A stretch of 64,000 nt of DNA from Maratus speciosus (lineage: Eukaryota; Arthropoda; Arachnida; Araneae; Salticidae). This document shows, piece after piece, positions 53,256-64,000 of this stretch. Both the position numbers and the translations under genes were made by a program. The first letter of the stretch is position 1. Each line of letters opens with the position of its first letter. A model generated the notes under the pieces. That model searched no databases. It was not told the DNA's origin and saw only the letters and a list, made by a program, of their open reading frames with translations. Where the stretch lies: positions 310,001 to 374,000 of the forward strand of contig CAWVRF010001043.1 of assembly GCA_963932465.1 (NCBI GenBank), in the 5' to 3' direction.

Positions 53256-55122
53256 ATTATTTATTAAGAAATTAATTTTCAGCCCTGCACCGGAATTCAA
53301 TTCATAAATATTGCGTGTTTTATATGCGGTAACTCTTTCTGATGAATTTTCTAACAATGCTTTGATTGTTGAAACAATATATTCGGTTTCGCTTAATTAT
53401 TTATTACGAAATTAATTTTGAGCCCTGCACCGGGATTCAATTCATTAATATTGCGTGTTTTATATGCGGTAACTCTTTCTGATGAATTTTCTAACAATGC
53501 TTTGATTGTTGAAACAATATATTCGGTTTCGCTTTATTATTTATTAATAAATTAATTTTGAGCCCTGCACCGAAATTCAATTCATAAATATTGCGTGTTT
53601 TATGTGCGGTAACTCTTTCTGATGAATTTTCTAACAATGCTTTGATTGTTGAAACAATATATTCGGTTTCGCTTTATTATTTATTAAGAAATTAATTTTC
53701 AGCCCTGCACCGGAATTCAATTCATAAATATTGCGTGTTTTATATGCGGTAACTCTTTCTGATGAATTTTCTAACAATGCTTTGATTGTTGAAACAATAT
53801 ATTCGGTTTCGCTTTATTATTTATTAAGAAATTAATTTTCAGCCCTGCACCGGAATTCAATTCAAAAATATTGCGTGTTTTATATGAGGTAACTCTTTCT
53901 GATGAATTTTCTAACAATGCTTTGATTGTTGAAACAATATATTCGGTTTCGCTTTATTATTTATTACGAATTAATTTTGAGCCCTGCACCGGGATTCAAT
54001 TCATAAATATTGCGTGTTTTATATGCGGTAACTCTTTCTGATGAATTTTCTAACAATGCTTTGATTGTTGAAACAATATATTCGGTTTCGCTTTATTATT
54101 TATTAATAAATTAATTTTGAGCCCTGCACCGGAATTCAATTCATAAATATTGCGTGTTTTATATGCGGTAACTCTTTCTGATGAATTTTCTAACAATGCT
54201 TTGATTGTTGAAACAATATATTCGGTTTCGCTTTATTATTTATTAATAAATTAATTTTGAGCCCTGCACCGAAATTCAATTCATAAATATTGCGTGTTTT
54301 ATATGCGGTAACTCTTTCTGATGAATTTTCTAACAATGCTTTGATTGTTGAAACAATATATTCGGTTTCGCTTTATTATTTATTAAGAAATTAATTTTCA
54401 GCCCTGCACCGGAATTCAATTCAAAAATATTGCGTGTTTTATATGAGGTAACTCTTTCTGATGAATTTTCTAACAATGCTTTGATTGTTGAAACAATATA
54501 TTCGGTTTCGCTTTATTATTTATTACGAATTAATTTTGAGCCCTGCACCGGGATTCAATTCATAAATATTGCGTGTTTTATATGCGGTAACTCTTTCTGA
54601 TGAATTTTCTAACAATGCTTTGATTGTTGAAACAATATATTCGGTTTCGCTTTATTATTTATTAATAAATTAATTTTGAGCCCTGCACCGGAATTCAATT
54701 CATAAATATTGCGTGTTTTATATGCGGTAACTCTTTCTGATGAATTTTCTAACAATGCTTTGATTGTTGAAACAATATATTCGGTTTCGCTTTATTATTT
54801 ATTACGAAATTAATTTTGAGCCCTGCACCGGGATTCAATTCATTAATATTGCGTGTTTTATATGCGGTAACTTTTTCTGATGAATTTTCTAACAATGCTT
54901 TGATTGTTGAAACAATATATTCGGTTTCGCTTTATTATTTATTAATAAATTAATTTTGAGCCCTGCACCGAAATTCAATTCATAAATATTGCGTGTTTTA
55001 TATGCGGTAACTCTTTCTGATGAATTTTCTAACAATGCTTTGATTGTTGAAACAATATATTCGGTTTCGCTTTATTATTTATTAAGAAATTAATTTTCAG
55101 CGGTGCACCGGAATTCAATTCA

Positions 55123-57499
55123 CAAATATTGCGTGTTTTATATCCGGAAACACTTTCTGATGAATTTTCTAACAATGCTTTGATTGTTTAAACAATATAT
55201 TCGGTTTCGCTTTATTATTTACTAAGAAATTAATTTTCAGCCCTGCACCGGAATTCAATTCATAAATATTGCGTGTTTTATATGCGGTAACTCTTTCTGA
55301 TGAATTTTCTAACAATGCTTTGATTGTTGAAACAATATATTCGGTTTCGCTTAATTATTTATTACGAAATTAATTTTGAGCCCTGCACCGGGATTCAATT
55401 CATTAATATTGCGTGTTTTATATGCGGTAACTCTTTCTGATGAATTTTCTAACAATGCTTTGATTGTTGAAACAATATATTCGGTTTCGCTTTATTATTT
55501 ATTAATAAATTAATTTTGAGCCCTGCACCGAAATTCAATTCATAAATATTGCGTGTTTTATGTGCGGTAACTCTTTCTGATGAATTTTCTAACAATGCTT
55601 TGATTGTTGAAACAATATATTCGGTTTCGCTTTATTATTTATTAAGAAATTAATTTTCAGCCCTGCACCGGAATTCAATTCATAAATATTGCGTGTTTTA
55701 TATGCGGTAACTCTTTCTGATGAATTTTCTAACAATGCTTTGATTGTTGAAACAATATATTCGGTTTCGCTTTATTATTTATTAAGAAATTAATTTTCAG
55801 TCCTGCACCGGAATTCAATTCAAAAATATTGCGTGTTTTATATGAGGTAACTCTTTCTGATGAATTTTCTAACAATGCTTTGATTGTTGAAACAATATAT
55901 TCGGTTTCGCTTTATTATTTATTACGAATTAATTTTGAGCCCTGCACCGGGATTCAATTCATAAATATTGCGTGTTTTATATGCGGTAACTCTTTCTGAT
56001 GAATTTTATAACAATGCTTTGATTGTTGAAACAATATATTCGGTTTCGCTTTATTATTTATTAATAAATTAATTTTGAGCCCTGCACCGGAATTCAATTC
56101 ATAAATATTGCGTGTTTTATATGCGGTAACTCTTTCTGATGAATTTTCTAACAATGCTTTGATTGTTGAAACAATATATTCGGTTTCGATTTATTATTTA
56201 TTAAGAAATTAATTTTCAGCCCTGCACCGGAATTCAATTAAAAAATATTGCGTGTTTTATATGAGGTAACTCTTTCTGATGAATTTTCTAATAATGCTTT
56301 GATTGTTGAAACAATATATTCGGTTTCGCTTTATTATTTATTACGAATTAATTTTGAGCCCTGCACCGGGATTCAATTCATAAATATTGCGTGTTTTATA
56401 TGCGGTAACTCTTTCTGATGAATTTTCTAACAATGCTTTGATTGTTGAAACAATATATTCGGTTTCGCTTTATTATTTATTAATAAATTAATTTTGAGCC
56501 CTGCACCGGAATTCAATTCATAAATATTGCGTGTTTTACATGCGGTAACTCTTTCTGATGAATTTTCTAACAATGCTTTGATTGTTGAAACAATATATTC
56601 GGTTTCGCTTTATTATTTATTACGAAATTAATTTTGAGCCCTGCACCGGGATTCAATTCATTAATATTGCGTGTTTTATATGCGGTAACTTTTTCTGATG
56701 AATTTTCTAACAATGCTTTGATTGTTGAAACAATATATTCGGTTTCGCTTTATTATTTATTAATAAATTAATTTTGAGCCCTGCACCGAAATTCAATTCA
56801 TAAATATTGCGTGTTTTATATGCGGTAACTCTTTCTGATGAATTTTCTAACAATGCTTTGATTGTTGAAACAATATATTCGGTTTCGCTTTATTATTTAT
56901 TAAGAAATTAATTTTGAGCCCTGCACCAGAATTCAATTCATAAATATTGCGTGTTTTATATGCGGTAACACTTTCTGATGAATTTTCTAACAATGCTTTG
57001 ATTGTTTAAACAATATATTCGGTTTCGCTTTATTATTTACTAAGAAATTAATTTTGAGGACTGCACCGGGATTCAATTCTTAAATATTGCGTGTTTTATA
57101 TGCGGTAACTCTTTGTGATGAATTTTCTAGCAATGCTATGATTGTTGAAACAATATATTCGGTTTCGCTTTATTATTTATTAAGAAATTAATTTTCAGCC
57201 CTGCACCGGAATTCAATTCATAAATTTTGCGTGTTTTATATGCGGTAACTCTTTCTGATGAATTTTCTAACAATGCTTTGATTGTTGAAACAATATATTC
57301 GGTTCGCTTTATTATTTATTAAGAAATTAATTTTGAGCCCTGCACCGGAATTCAATTCATAAATATTGCGTGTTTTATATGCGGTAACTCTTTCTGATGA
57401 ATTTTCTAACAATGCTTTGATTGTTGAAACAATATATTCGGTTTCGCTTTATTATTTATTAAGAAATTAATTTTCAGCGGTGCACCGGAATTCAATTCA
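55123..57499 (-). repeat. 2,377-bp higher-order repeat, copy A (17 monomers minus 3 bp)
   Basis: This outer part of the right arm is repeated at +2,377 bp. Three 139-bp monomers account for the deficit: TTACGAATTAAT near 55,923 and near 56,341, and GGTTCGC near 57,301. Markers include GAATTTTATAACAATG (55,999 and 58,376), CAATTAAAAAATATTG, and CTGCACCAGAATTC (56,921 and 59,298). Confidence 0.85.
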
Positions 57500-59430
57500 C
57501 AAATATTGCGTGTTTTATATCCGGAAACACTTTCTGATGAATTTTCTAACAATGCTTTGATTGTTTAAACAATATATTCGGTTTCGCTTTATTATTTACT
57601 AAGAAATTAATTTTCAGCCCTGCACCGGAATTCAATTCATAAATATTGCGTGTTTTATATGCGGTAACTCTTTGTGATGAATTTTCTAGCAATGCTATGA
57701 TTGTTGAAACAATATATTCGGTTTCGCTTTATTATTTATTACGAAATTAATTTTGAGCCCTGCACCGGGATTCAATTCATTAATATTGCGTGTTTTATAT
57801 GCGGTAACTCTTTCTGGTGAATTTTCTAACAATGCTTTGATTGTTGAAACAATATATTCGGTTTCGCTTTATTATTTATTAATAAATTAATTTTGAGCCC
57901 TGCACCGAAATTCAATTCATAAATATTGCGTGTTTTATGTGCGGTAACTCTTTCTGATTAATTTTCTAACAATGCTTTGATTGTTGAAACAATATATTCG
58001 GTTTCGCTTTATTATTTATTAAGAAATTAATTTTCAGCCCTGCACCGGAATTCAATTCATAAATATTGCGTGTTTTATATGCGGTAACTCTTTCTGATGA
58101 ATTTTCTAACAATGCTTTGATTGTTGAAACAATATATTCGGTTTCGCTTTATTATTTATTAAGAAATTAATTTTCAGTCCTGCAACGGAATTCAATTAAA
58201 AAATATTGCGTGTTTTATATGAGGTAACTCTTTCTGATGAATTTTCTAACAATGCTTTGATTGTTGAAACAATATATTCGGTTTCGCTTTATTATTTATT
58301 ACGAATTAATTTTGAGCCCTGCACCGGGATTCAATTCATAAATATTGCGTGTTTTATATGCGGTAACTCTTTCTGATGAATTTTATAACAATGCTTTGAT
58401 TGTTGAAACAATATATTCGGTTTCGCTTTATTATTTATTAATAAATTAATTTTGAGCCCTGCACCGGAATTCAATTCATAAATATTGCGTGTTTTATATG
58501 CGGTAACTCTTTCTGATGAATTTTCTAACAATGCTTTGATTGTTGAAACAATATATTCGGTTTCGCTTTATTATTTATTAAGAAATTAATTTTCAGCCCT
58601 GCACCGGAAGTCAATTAAAAAATATTGCGTGTTTTATATGAGGTAACTCTTTCTGATGAATTTTCTAATAATGCTTTGATTGTTGAAACAATATATTCGG
58701 TTTCGCTTTATTATTTATTACGAATTAATTTTGAGCCCTGCACCGGGATTCAATTCATAAATATTGCGTGTTTTATATGCGGTAACTCTTTCTGATGAAT
58801 TTTCTAACAATGCTTTGATTGTTGAAACAATATATTCGGTTTCGCTTTATTATTTATTAATAAATTAATTTTGAGCCCTGCACCGGAATTCAATTCATAA
58901 ATATTGCGTGTTTTATATGCGGTAACTCTTTCTGATGAATTTTCTAACAATGCTTTGATTGTTGAAACAATATATTCGGTTTCGCTTTATTATTTATTAC
59001 GAAATTAATTTTGAGCCCTGCACCGGGATTCAATTCATTAATATTGCGTGTTTTATATGCGGTAAATTTTTCTGATGAATTTTCTAACAATGTTTTGATT
59101 GTTGAAACAATATATTCGGTTTCGCTTTATTATTTATTAATAAATTAATTTTGAGCCCTGCACCGAAATTCAATTCATAAATATTGCGTGTTTTATATGC
59201 GGTAACTCTTTCTGATGAATTTTCTAACAATGCTTTGATTGTTGAAACAATATATTCGGTTTCGCTTTATTATTTATTAAGAAATTAATTTTGAGCCCTG
59301 CACCAGAATTCAATTCATAAATATTGCGTGTTTTATATGCGGTAACTCTTTCTGATGAATTTTCTAACAATGCTTTGATTGTTTAAACAATATATTCGGT
59401 TTCGCTTTATTATTTACTAAGAAATTAATT
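57500..59430 (-). repeat. 2,377-bp higher-order repeat, copy B (partial)
   Basis: Follows copy A at +2,377 bp but carries several differences: CTTTGTGATG...CTAGCAATGCTATG near 57,673 instead of CTTTCTGATG, TTTCTGGTGA near 57,822, TGATTAATTTTC near 57,956, TGCAACGG near 58,181, CCGGAAGTC near 58,606, and GGTAAATTTTTC near 59,061. The patch near 57,673 looks like conversion from another monomer. Matching ends near 59,435, where GAGGCC replaces GAGGA. Copy B is clearly more diverged than the two inverted arms are from each other. Confidence 0.83.
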
Positions 59431-62400
59431 TTGAGGCCTGCACCGGGATTCAATTCTTAAATATTGCGTGTTTTATATGCGGTAACTCTTTGTGATGAAT
59501 TTTCTAGCAATGCTATGATTGTTGAAACAATATATTCGGTTTCGCTTTATTATTTATTAAGAAATTAATTTTCAGCCCTGCACCGGAATTCAATTCATAA
59601 ATTTTGCGTGTTTTATATGCGGTAACTCTTTCTGATGAATTTTCTAACAATGCTTTGATTGTTTTAACAATATATTCGGTTTCGCTTTATTATTTATTAA
59701 TAAATTAATTTTGAGCCCTGCACCGAAATTCAATTCATAAATATTGCATGTTTTATATGCGGTAACTCTTTCTGATGAATTTTCTAACAATGCTTTGATT
59801 GTTTAAACAATATATTCGGTTTCGCTTTATTATTTACTAAGAAATTAATTTTCAGCCCTGCACCGGAATTCAATTCATAAATATTGCGTGTTTTATATGC
59901 GGTAACTCTTTCTGATGAATTTTCTAACAATGCTTTTATTGTTGAAACAATATATTCGGTTTCGCTTTATTATTTATTAAGAAATTAATTTTCAGCGGTG
60001 CACCGGAATTCAATTCACAAATATTGCGTGTTTTATATCCGGAAACACTATCTGATGAATTTTCTAACAATACTTTGATTGTTGAAAAAATATATTCGGT
60101 TTCGCTTTATTATTTATTAAGAAATTAATTTTGAGCGGTGCACCGAAATTCAATTCATAAATATTGCGTGTTTTATATGCGGTAACTCTTTCTGATGAAT
60201 TTTCTAACAATGCTTTGATTGTTGACACAATATATTCGGTTTCGCTTTATTATTTATTAAGAAAATAATTTTCAGCCCTGCACCGGAATTCAATTCATGA
60301 ATATTGCGTGTTTTATATGCGGTAACTCTTTCTGATGAATTTTCTAACAATGCTTTGATTGTTTAAACAATATATTCGGTTTCGCTTTATTATTTACTAA
60401 GAAATTAATTTTGAGCCCTGCATCGGGATTCAATTCATAAACATTGCATGTTTTATATGCGGTAACACTTTCTGATGAATTTTCTAACAATGCTTTGATT
60501 GTTGAAACAATATATTCGGTTTCGCTTTATTATTTATTAAGAAATTAATTTTCAGCCCTGCACCGGAATTCAATTCATAAATATTGCGTGTTTTATATGC
60601 GGTAACTCTTTCTGATGAATTTTCTAACAATGCTTTGATTGTTGAAACAATATATTCGGTTTCGCTTTATTATTTATTAAGAAATTAATTTTCAGCCCTG
60701 CACCGGAATTCAATTCAAAAATATTGCGTGTTTTATATGAGGTAACTCTTTCTGATGAATTTTCTAACAATGCTTTGATTGTTGAAACAATATATTCGGT
60801 TTCGCTTTATTATTTATTACGAATTAATTTTGAGCCCTGCACCGGGATTCAATTCATAAATATTGCATGTTTTATATGCGGTAACTCTTTCTGATGAATT
60901 TTCTAACAATGCTTTGATTGTTGAAACAATATATTCGGTTTCGCTTTATTATTTATTAATAAATTAATTTTGAGCCCTGCACCGGAATTCAATTCATAAA
61001 CATTGCATATTTTATATGCGGTAACTCTTTCTGATGAATTTTCTAACAATGCTTTGATTGTTGAAACAATATATTCGGTTTCGCTTTATTATTTATTAAG
61101 AAATTAATTTTCAGCCCTGCACCGGAATTCAATTCATAAATATTGCGTGTTTTATATGCGGTAAATCTTTCTGATGAATTTTCTAACAATGCTTTGATTG
61201 TTGAAACAATATATTCGGTTTCGCTTTATTATTTATTAAGAAATTAATTTTCAGCCCTGCACCGGAATTCAATTCATAAATATTGCGTGTTTTATATGCG
61301 GTAACTCTTTCTGATGAATTTTCTAACAATGCTATGATTGTTTAAACAATATATTCGGTTTCGCTTTATTATTTACTAAGAAATTAATTTTGAGGCCTGC
61401 ACCGGGATTCAATTCTTAAATATTGCGTGTTTTATATGCGGTAACTCTTTGTGATGAATTTTCTAGCAATGCTATGATTGTTGAAACAATATATTCGGTT
61501 TCGCTTTATTATTTATTAAGAAATTAATTTTCAGCCCTGCACCGGAATTCAATTCATAAATTTTGCGTGTTTTATATGCGGTAACTCTTTCTGATGAATT
61601 TTCTAACAATGCTTTGATTGTTTTAACAATATATTCGGTTTCGCTTTATTATTTATTAAGAAATTAATTTTCAGCCCTGCACCGGAATTCAATTCATAAA
61701 TATTGCGTGTTTTATATGCGGTAACTCTTTCTGATGAATTTTCTAACAATGCTTTGATTGTTTAAACAATATATTCGGTTTCGCTTTATTATTTACTAAG
61801 AAATTAATTTTCAGCCCTGCACCGGAATTCAATTCATAAATATTGCGTGTTTTATATGCGGTAACTCTTTCTGATGAATTTTCTAACAATGCTTTGATTG
61901 TTGAAACAATATATTCGGTTTCGCTTTATTATTTATTAAGAAAATAATTTTGAGCCCTGCATCGGGATTCAATTCATAAACATTGCATGTTTTATATGCG
62001 GTAACACTTTCTGATGAATTTTCTAACAATGCTTTGATTGTTGAAACAATATATTCGGTTTCGCTTTATTATTTATTAAGAAATTAATTTTCAGCCCTGC
62101 ACCGGAATTCAATTCATAAATATTGCGTGTTTTATATGCGGTAACTCTTTCTGATGAATTTTCTAACAATGCTTTGATTGTTGAAACAATATATTCGGTT
62201 TCGCTTTATTATTTATTAAGAAATTAATTTTCAGCCCTGCACCGGAATTCAATTCAAAAATATTGCGTGTTTTATATGAGGTAACTCTTTCTGATGAATT
62301 TTCTAACAATGCTTTGATTGTTGAAACAATATATTCGGTTTCGCTTTATTATTTATTACGAATTAATTTTGAGCCCTGCACCGGGATTCAATTCATAAAT

Positions 62401-63189
62401 ATTGCATGTTTTATATGCGGTAACTCTTTCTGATGAATTTTCTAACAATGCTTTGATTGTTGAAACAATATATTCGGTTTCGCTTTATTATTTATTAAGA
62501 AAATAATTTTCAGCCCTGCACCGGAATTCAATTCATAAATATTGCGTGTTTTATATGCGGTAACTCTTTCTGATGAATTTTCTAACAATGCTTTGATTGT
62601 TTAAACAATATATTCGGTTTCGCTTTATTATTTACTAAGAAATTAATTTTGAGCCCTGCATCGGGATTCAATTCATAAACATTGCATGTTTTATATGCGG
62701 TAACACTTTCTGATGAATTTTCTAACAATGCTTTGATTGTTGAAACAATATATTCGGTTTCGCTTTATTATTTATTAAGAAATTAATTTTCAGCCCTGCA
62801 CCGGAATTCAATTCATAAATATTGCGTGTTTTATATGCGGTAACTCTTTCTGATGAATTTTCTAACAATGCTTTGATTGTTGAAACAATATATTCGGTTT
62901 CGCTTTATTATTTATTAAGAAATTAATTTTCAGCCCTGCACCGGAATTCAATTCAAAAATATTGCGTGTTTTATATGAGGTAACTCTTTCTGATGAATTT
63001 TCTAACAATGCTTTGATTGTTGAAACAATATATTCGGTTTCGATTTATTATTTATTAAGAAATTAATTTTCAGCCCTGCACCGGAATTCAATTCATAAAT
63101 ATTGCGTGTTTTATATGCGGTAACTCTTTCTGATGAATTTTCTAACAATGCTTTGATTGTTTAAACAATATATTCGGTTTCGCTTTATT
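59431..63189 (-). repeat. Rearranged copy of the 48.7-52 kb variant series
   Basis: Repeats marker runs of the right arm: GAGGCCTGCACCGGG (48,661; here 59,433 and 61,392), GTTTTAACAATAT (59,661 and 61,620), TATCCGGAAACAC with GTTGAAAAAATAT (49,264; here near 60,037), GTTGACACAATAT, and CTGCATCGGGATTC with ACATTGCATG (49,648; here 60,419, 61,958 and 62,657). Offset to the right arm is 10,772 bp at the last marker. Internal steps of 1,959, 1,539 and 699 bp (14, 11 and 5 monomers, each minus 1) show partial tandem re-duplication. No gene. Confidence 0.78.
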
Positions 63190-64000
63190 ATTTATTAATA
63201 AATTAATTTTGAGCCCAGCACCGGAATTCAATTCATAAATATTGCGTGTTTTATATGCGGTAACTCTTTCTGATGAATTTTATAACAATGCTTTGATTGT
63301 TGAAACAATATATTCGGTTTCGCTTTATTATTTATTAAGAAATTAATTTTCAGCCCTGCACCGGAATTCAATTCATAAATATTGCGTGTTTTATATGCGG
63401 TAACTCTTTCTGATGAATTTTCTAACAATGCTTTGATTGTTTAAACAATATATTCGGTTTCGCTTTATTATTTATTAATAAATTAATTTTGAGCCCAGCA
63501 CCGGAATTCAATTCATAAATATTGCGTGTTTTATATGCGGTAACTCTTTCTGATGAATTTTCTAACAATGCTTTGATTGTTGAAACAATATATTCGTGTT
63601 TCGCTTTATTATTTATTAAGAAATTAATTTTCAGCCCTGCACCGGAATTCAATTCATAAATATTGCGTGTTTTATATGCGGTAACTCTTTCTGATGAATT
63701 TTCTAACAATGCTTTGATTGTTGAAACAATATATTCGGTTTCGCTTAATTATTTATTACGAAATTAATTTTGAGCCCTGCACCGGGATTCAATTCATTAA
63801 TATTGCGTGTTTTATATGCGGTAACTCTTTCTGATGAATTTTCTAACAATGCTTTGATTGTTGAAACAATATATTCGGTTTCGCTTTATTATTTATTAAT
63901 AAATTAATTTTGAGCCCTGCACCGAAATTCAATTCATAAATATTGCGTGTTTTATGTGCGGTAACTCTTTCTGATGAATTTTCTAACAATGCTTTGATTG
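63190..64000 (-). repeat. About 0.8-kb copy of 52,838-53,648
   Basis: Matches the right arm at +10,352 bp with no difference noticed, up to the window edge. It includes GCCCAGCACC, GAATTTTATAACAATG, the 141-bp monomer (63,467-63,607), TCGCTTAATTATTTATTACG and TTATGTGCGGTAAC. It is also the reverse complement of about 35.4-36.2 kb on a second axis (coordinates sum to 99,408). The copy presumably continues beyond base 64,000. Confidence 0.85.
63467..63607 (-). repeat. 141-bp monomer variant, distal copy
   Basis: Same variant as 53,115-53,255 at +10,352 bp, within the 63,190-64,000 block. Confidence 0.86.

Larger units (their letters stand above)
46291..57499 (-). repeat. Right arm of the 11.2-kb inverted duplication
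   Basis: Mirror copy of 31,557-42,765 in - orientation, starting at CCGGAATTC immediately after the strand switch. The first mismatch I find is at 57,500, where AATTCACAAAT replaces AATTCATAAAT. From here on the sequence follows 55,123 onward instead, at +2,377 bp. The exchange point lies somewhere in 57,349-57,499, where the two alternatives are identical. Confidence 0.9.
46291..64000 (-). repeat. 140-bp satellite array, inverted orientation (about 126 monomers)
   Basis: From 46,291 to the window end the same monomer appears only as its reverse complement, for example TTATATGCGGTAACTC in place of GAGTTACCGCATATAA. The array is uninterrupted and runs off the window end. It carries variants typical of the direct zone at 31.6-46.3 kb: the 139-bp monomer with TTACGAATTAAT, GCCCAGCACC, TGTGCGGTAAC, and CTAGCAATGCTATG. 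I did not see variants typical of 1-31 kb, such as the complement of CATAGAAAAC or of GCGTTTCTGC. The first 11.2 kb mirrors the left array essentially exactly; the remainder is a rearranged mix of the same HORs. Confidence 0.98.

Noticed and set aside
1..64000. CRISPR array
   Set aside because: The whole 140-bp unit is conserved; there are no variable spacers between short repeats and no cas genes.
1..64000. CENP-B box in the monomer
   Set aside because: The nearest words (ATTCGGTTTCGC on the - strand) lack the required spacing and CGGG core. No match to the NTTCGNNNNANNCGGGN pattern on either strand of the consensus.
1..64000. rRNA, tRNA, telomere repeats or transposon fragments
   Set aside because: No sequence departs from the 140-bp satellite by more than scattered substitutions and indels of 1 to 4 bases, so there is no room for such elements.
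1..64000. Bacterial repeat-protein gene
   Set aside because: The unit length of 140 is not a multiple of three and stops recur in every frame, so no long repeat protein can be encoded.
46291..64000. Simple inversion of the left array without duplication
   Set aside because: The left copy of the mirrored segment is still present at 31,557-42,765, so the sequence was duplicated, not merely turned round.

Overview
The whole 64 kb window is one satellite DNA array. It is built from a 140-bp, AT-rich monomer (consensus 41 G+C of 140, about 29%), repeated roughly 457 times without interruption. I see no protein-coding gene, RNA gene, transposon, CRISPR array or stretch of unique DNA. The scale, head-to-tail order, nested higher-order repeats (HORs) and absence of genes point to eukaryotic heterochromatin, such as centromeric, pericentromeric or other constitutive heterochromatin in a long-read assembly. 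I do not recognise the monomer from any named satellite family and cannot name the organism.

Layout: monomers run in + orientation from 1 to 46,290, then flip to - orientation from 46,291 to 64,000. Shared variants divide the + part into zones. About 1-6.3 kb holds a tandem 2,236-bp HOR. About 6.3-19.3 kb holds a long block present in three versions, two of them at a 3,640-bp period. 19.9-23.5 kb holds a 1,819-bp HOR twice. About 24-31.7 kb holds six related copies of an 8- to 14-monomer HOR. About 31.6-46.3 kb is a distinct zone (zone V) with its own diagnostic variants. The inverted part carries zone V variants throughout.

The most notable structure is a very large inverted duplication. 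46,291-57,499 reads as the reverse complement of 31,557-42,765: paired coordinates sum to 89,056, each arm is 11,209 bp, and about 40 marker variants that I compared all agree. A 3,525-bp spacer (42,766-46,290) lies between the arms. The strand switch at 46,290/46,291 breaks the monomer phase and shows at most 1 nt of microhomology. Beyond the right arm, a 2,377-bp segment (17 monomers) is repeated in tandem. Further shuffled zone V blocks follow, including an exact-looking copy of 52,838-53,648 at 63,190-64,000.

The monomer itself carries short dyads, and two common variants turn these into perfect palindromes. A rare 141-bp monomer restores a continuous 47-codon reading frame. Nothing in the sequence shows expression. 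All the short open frames are by-products of the repeat.
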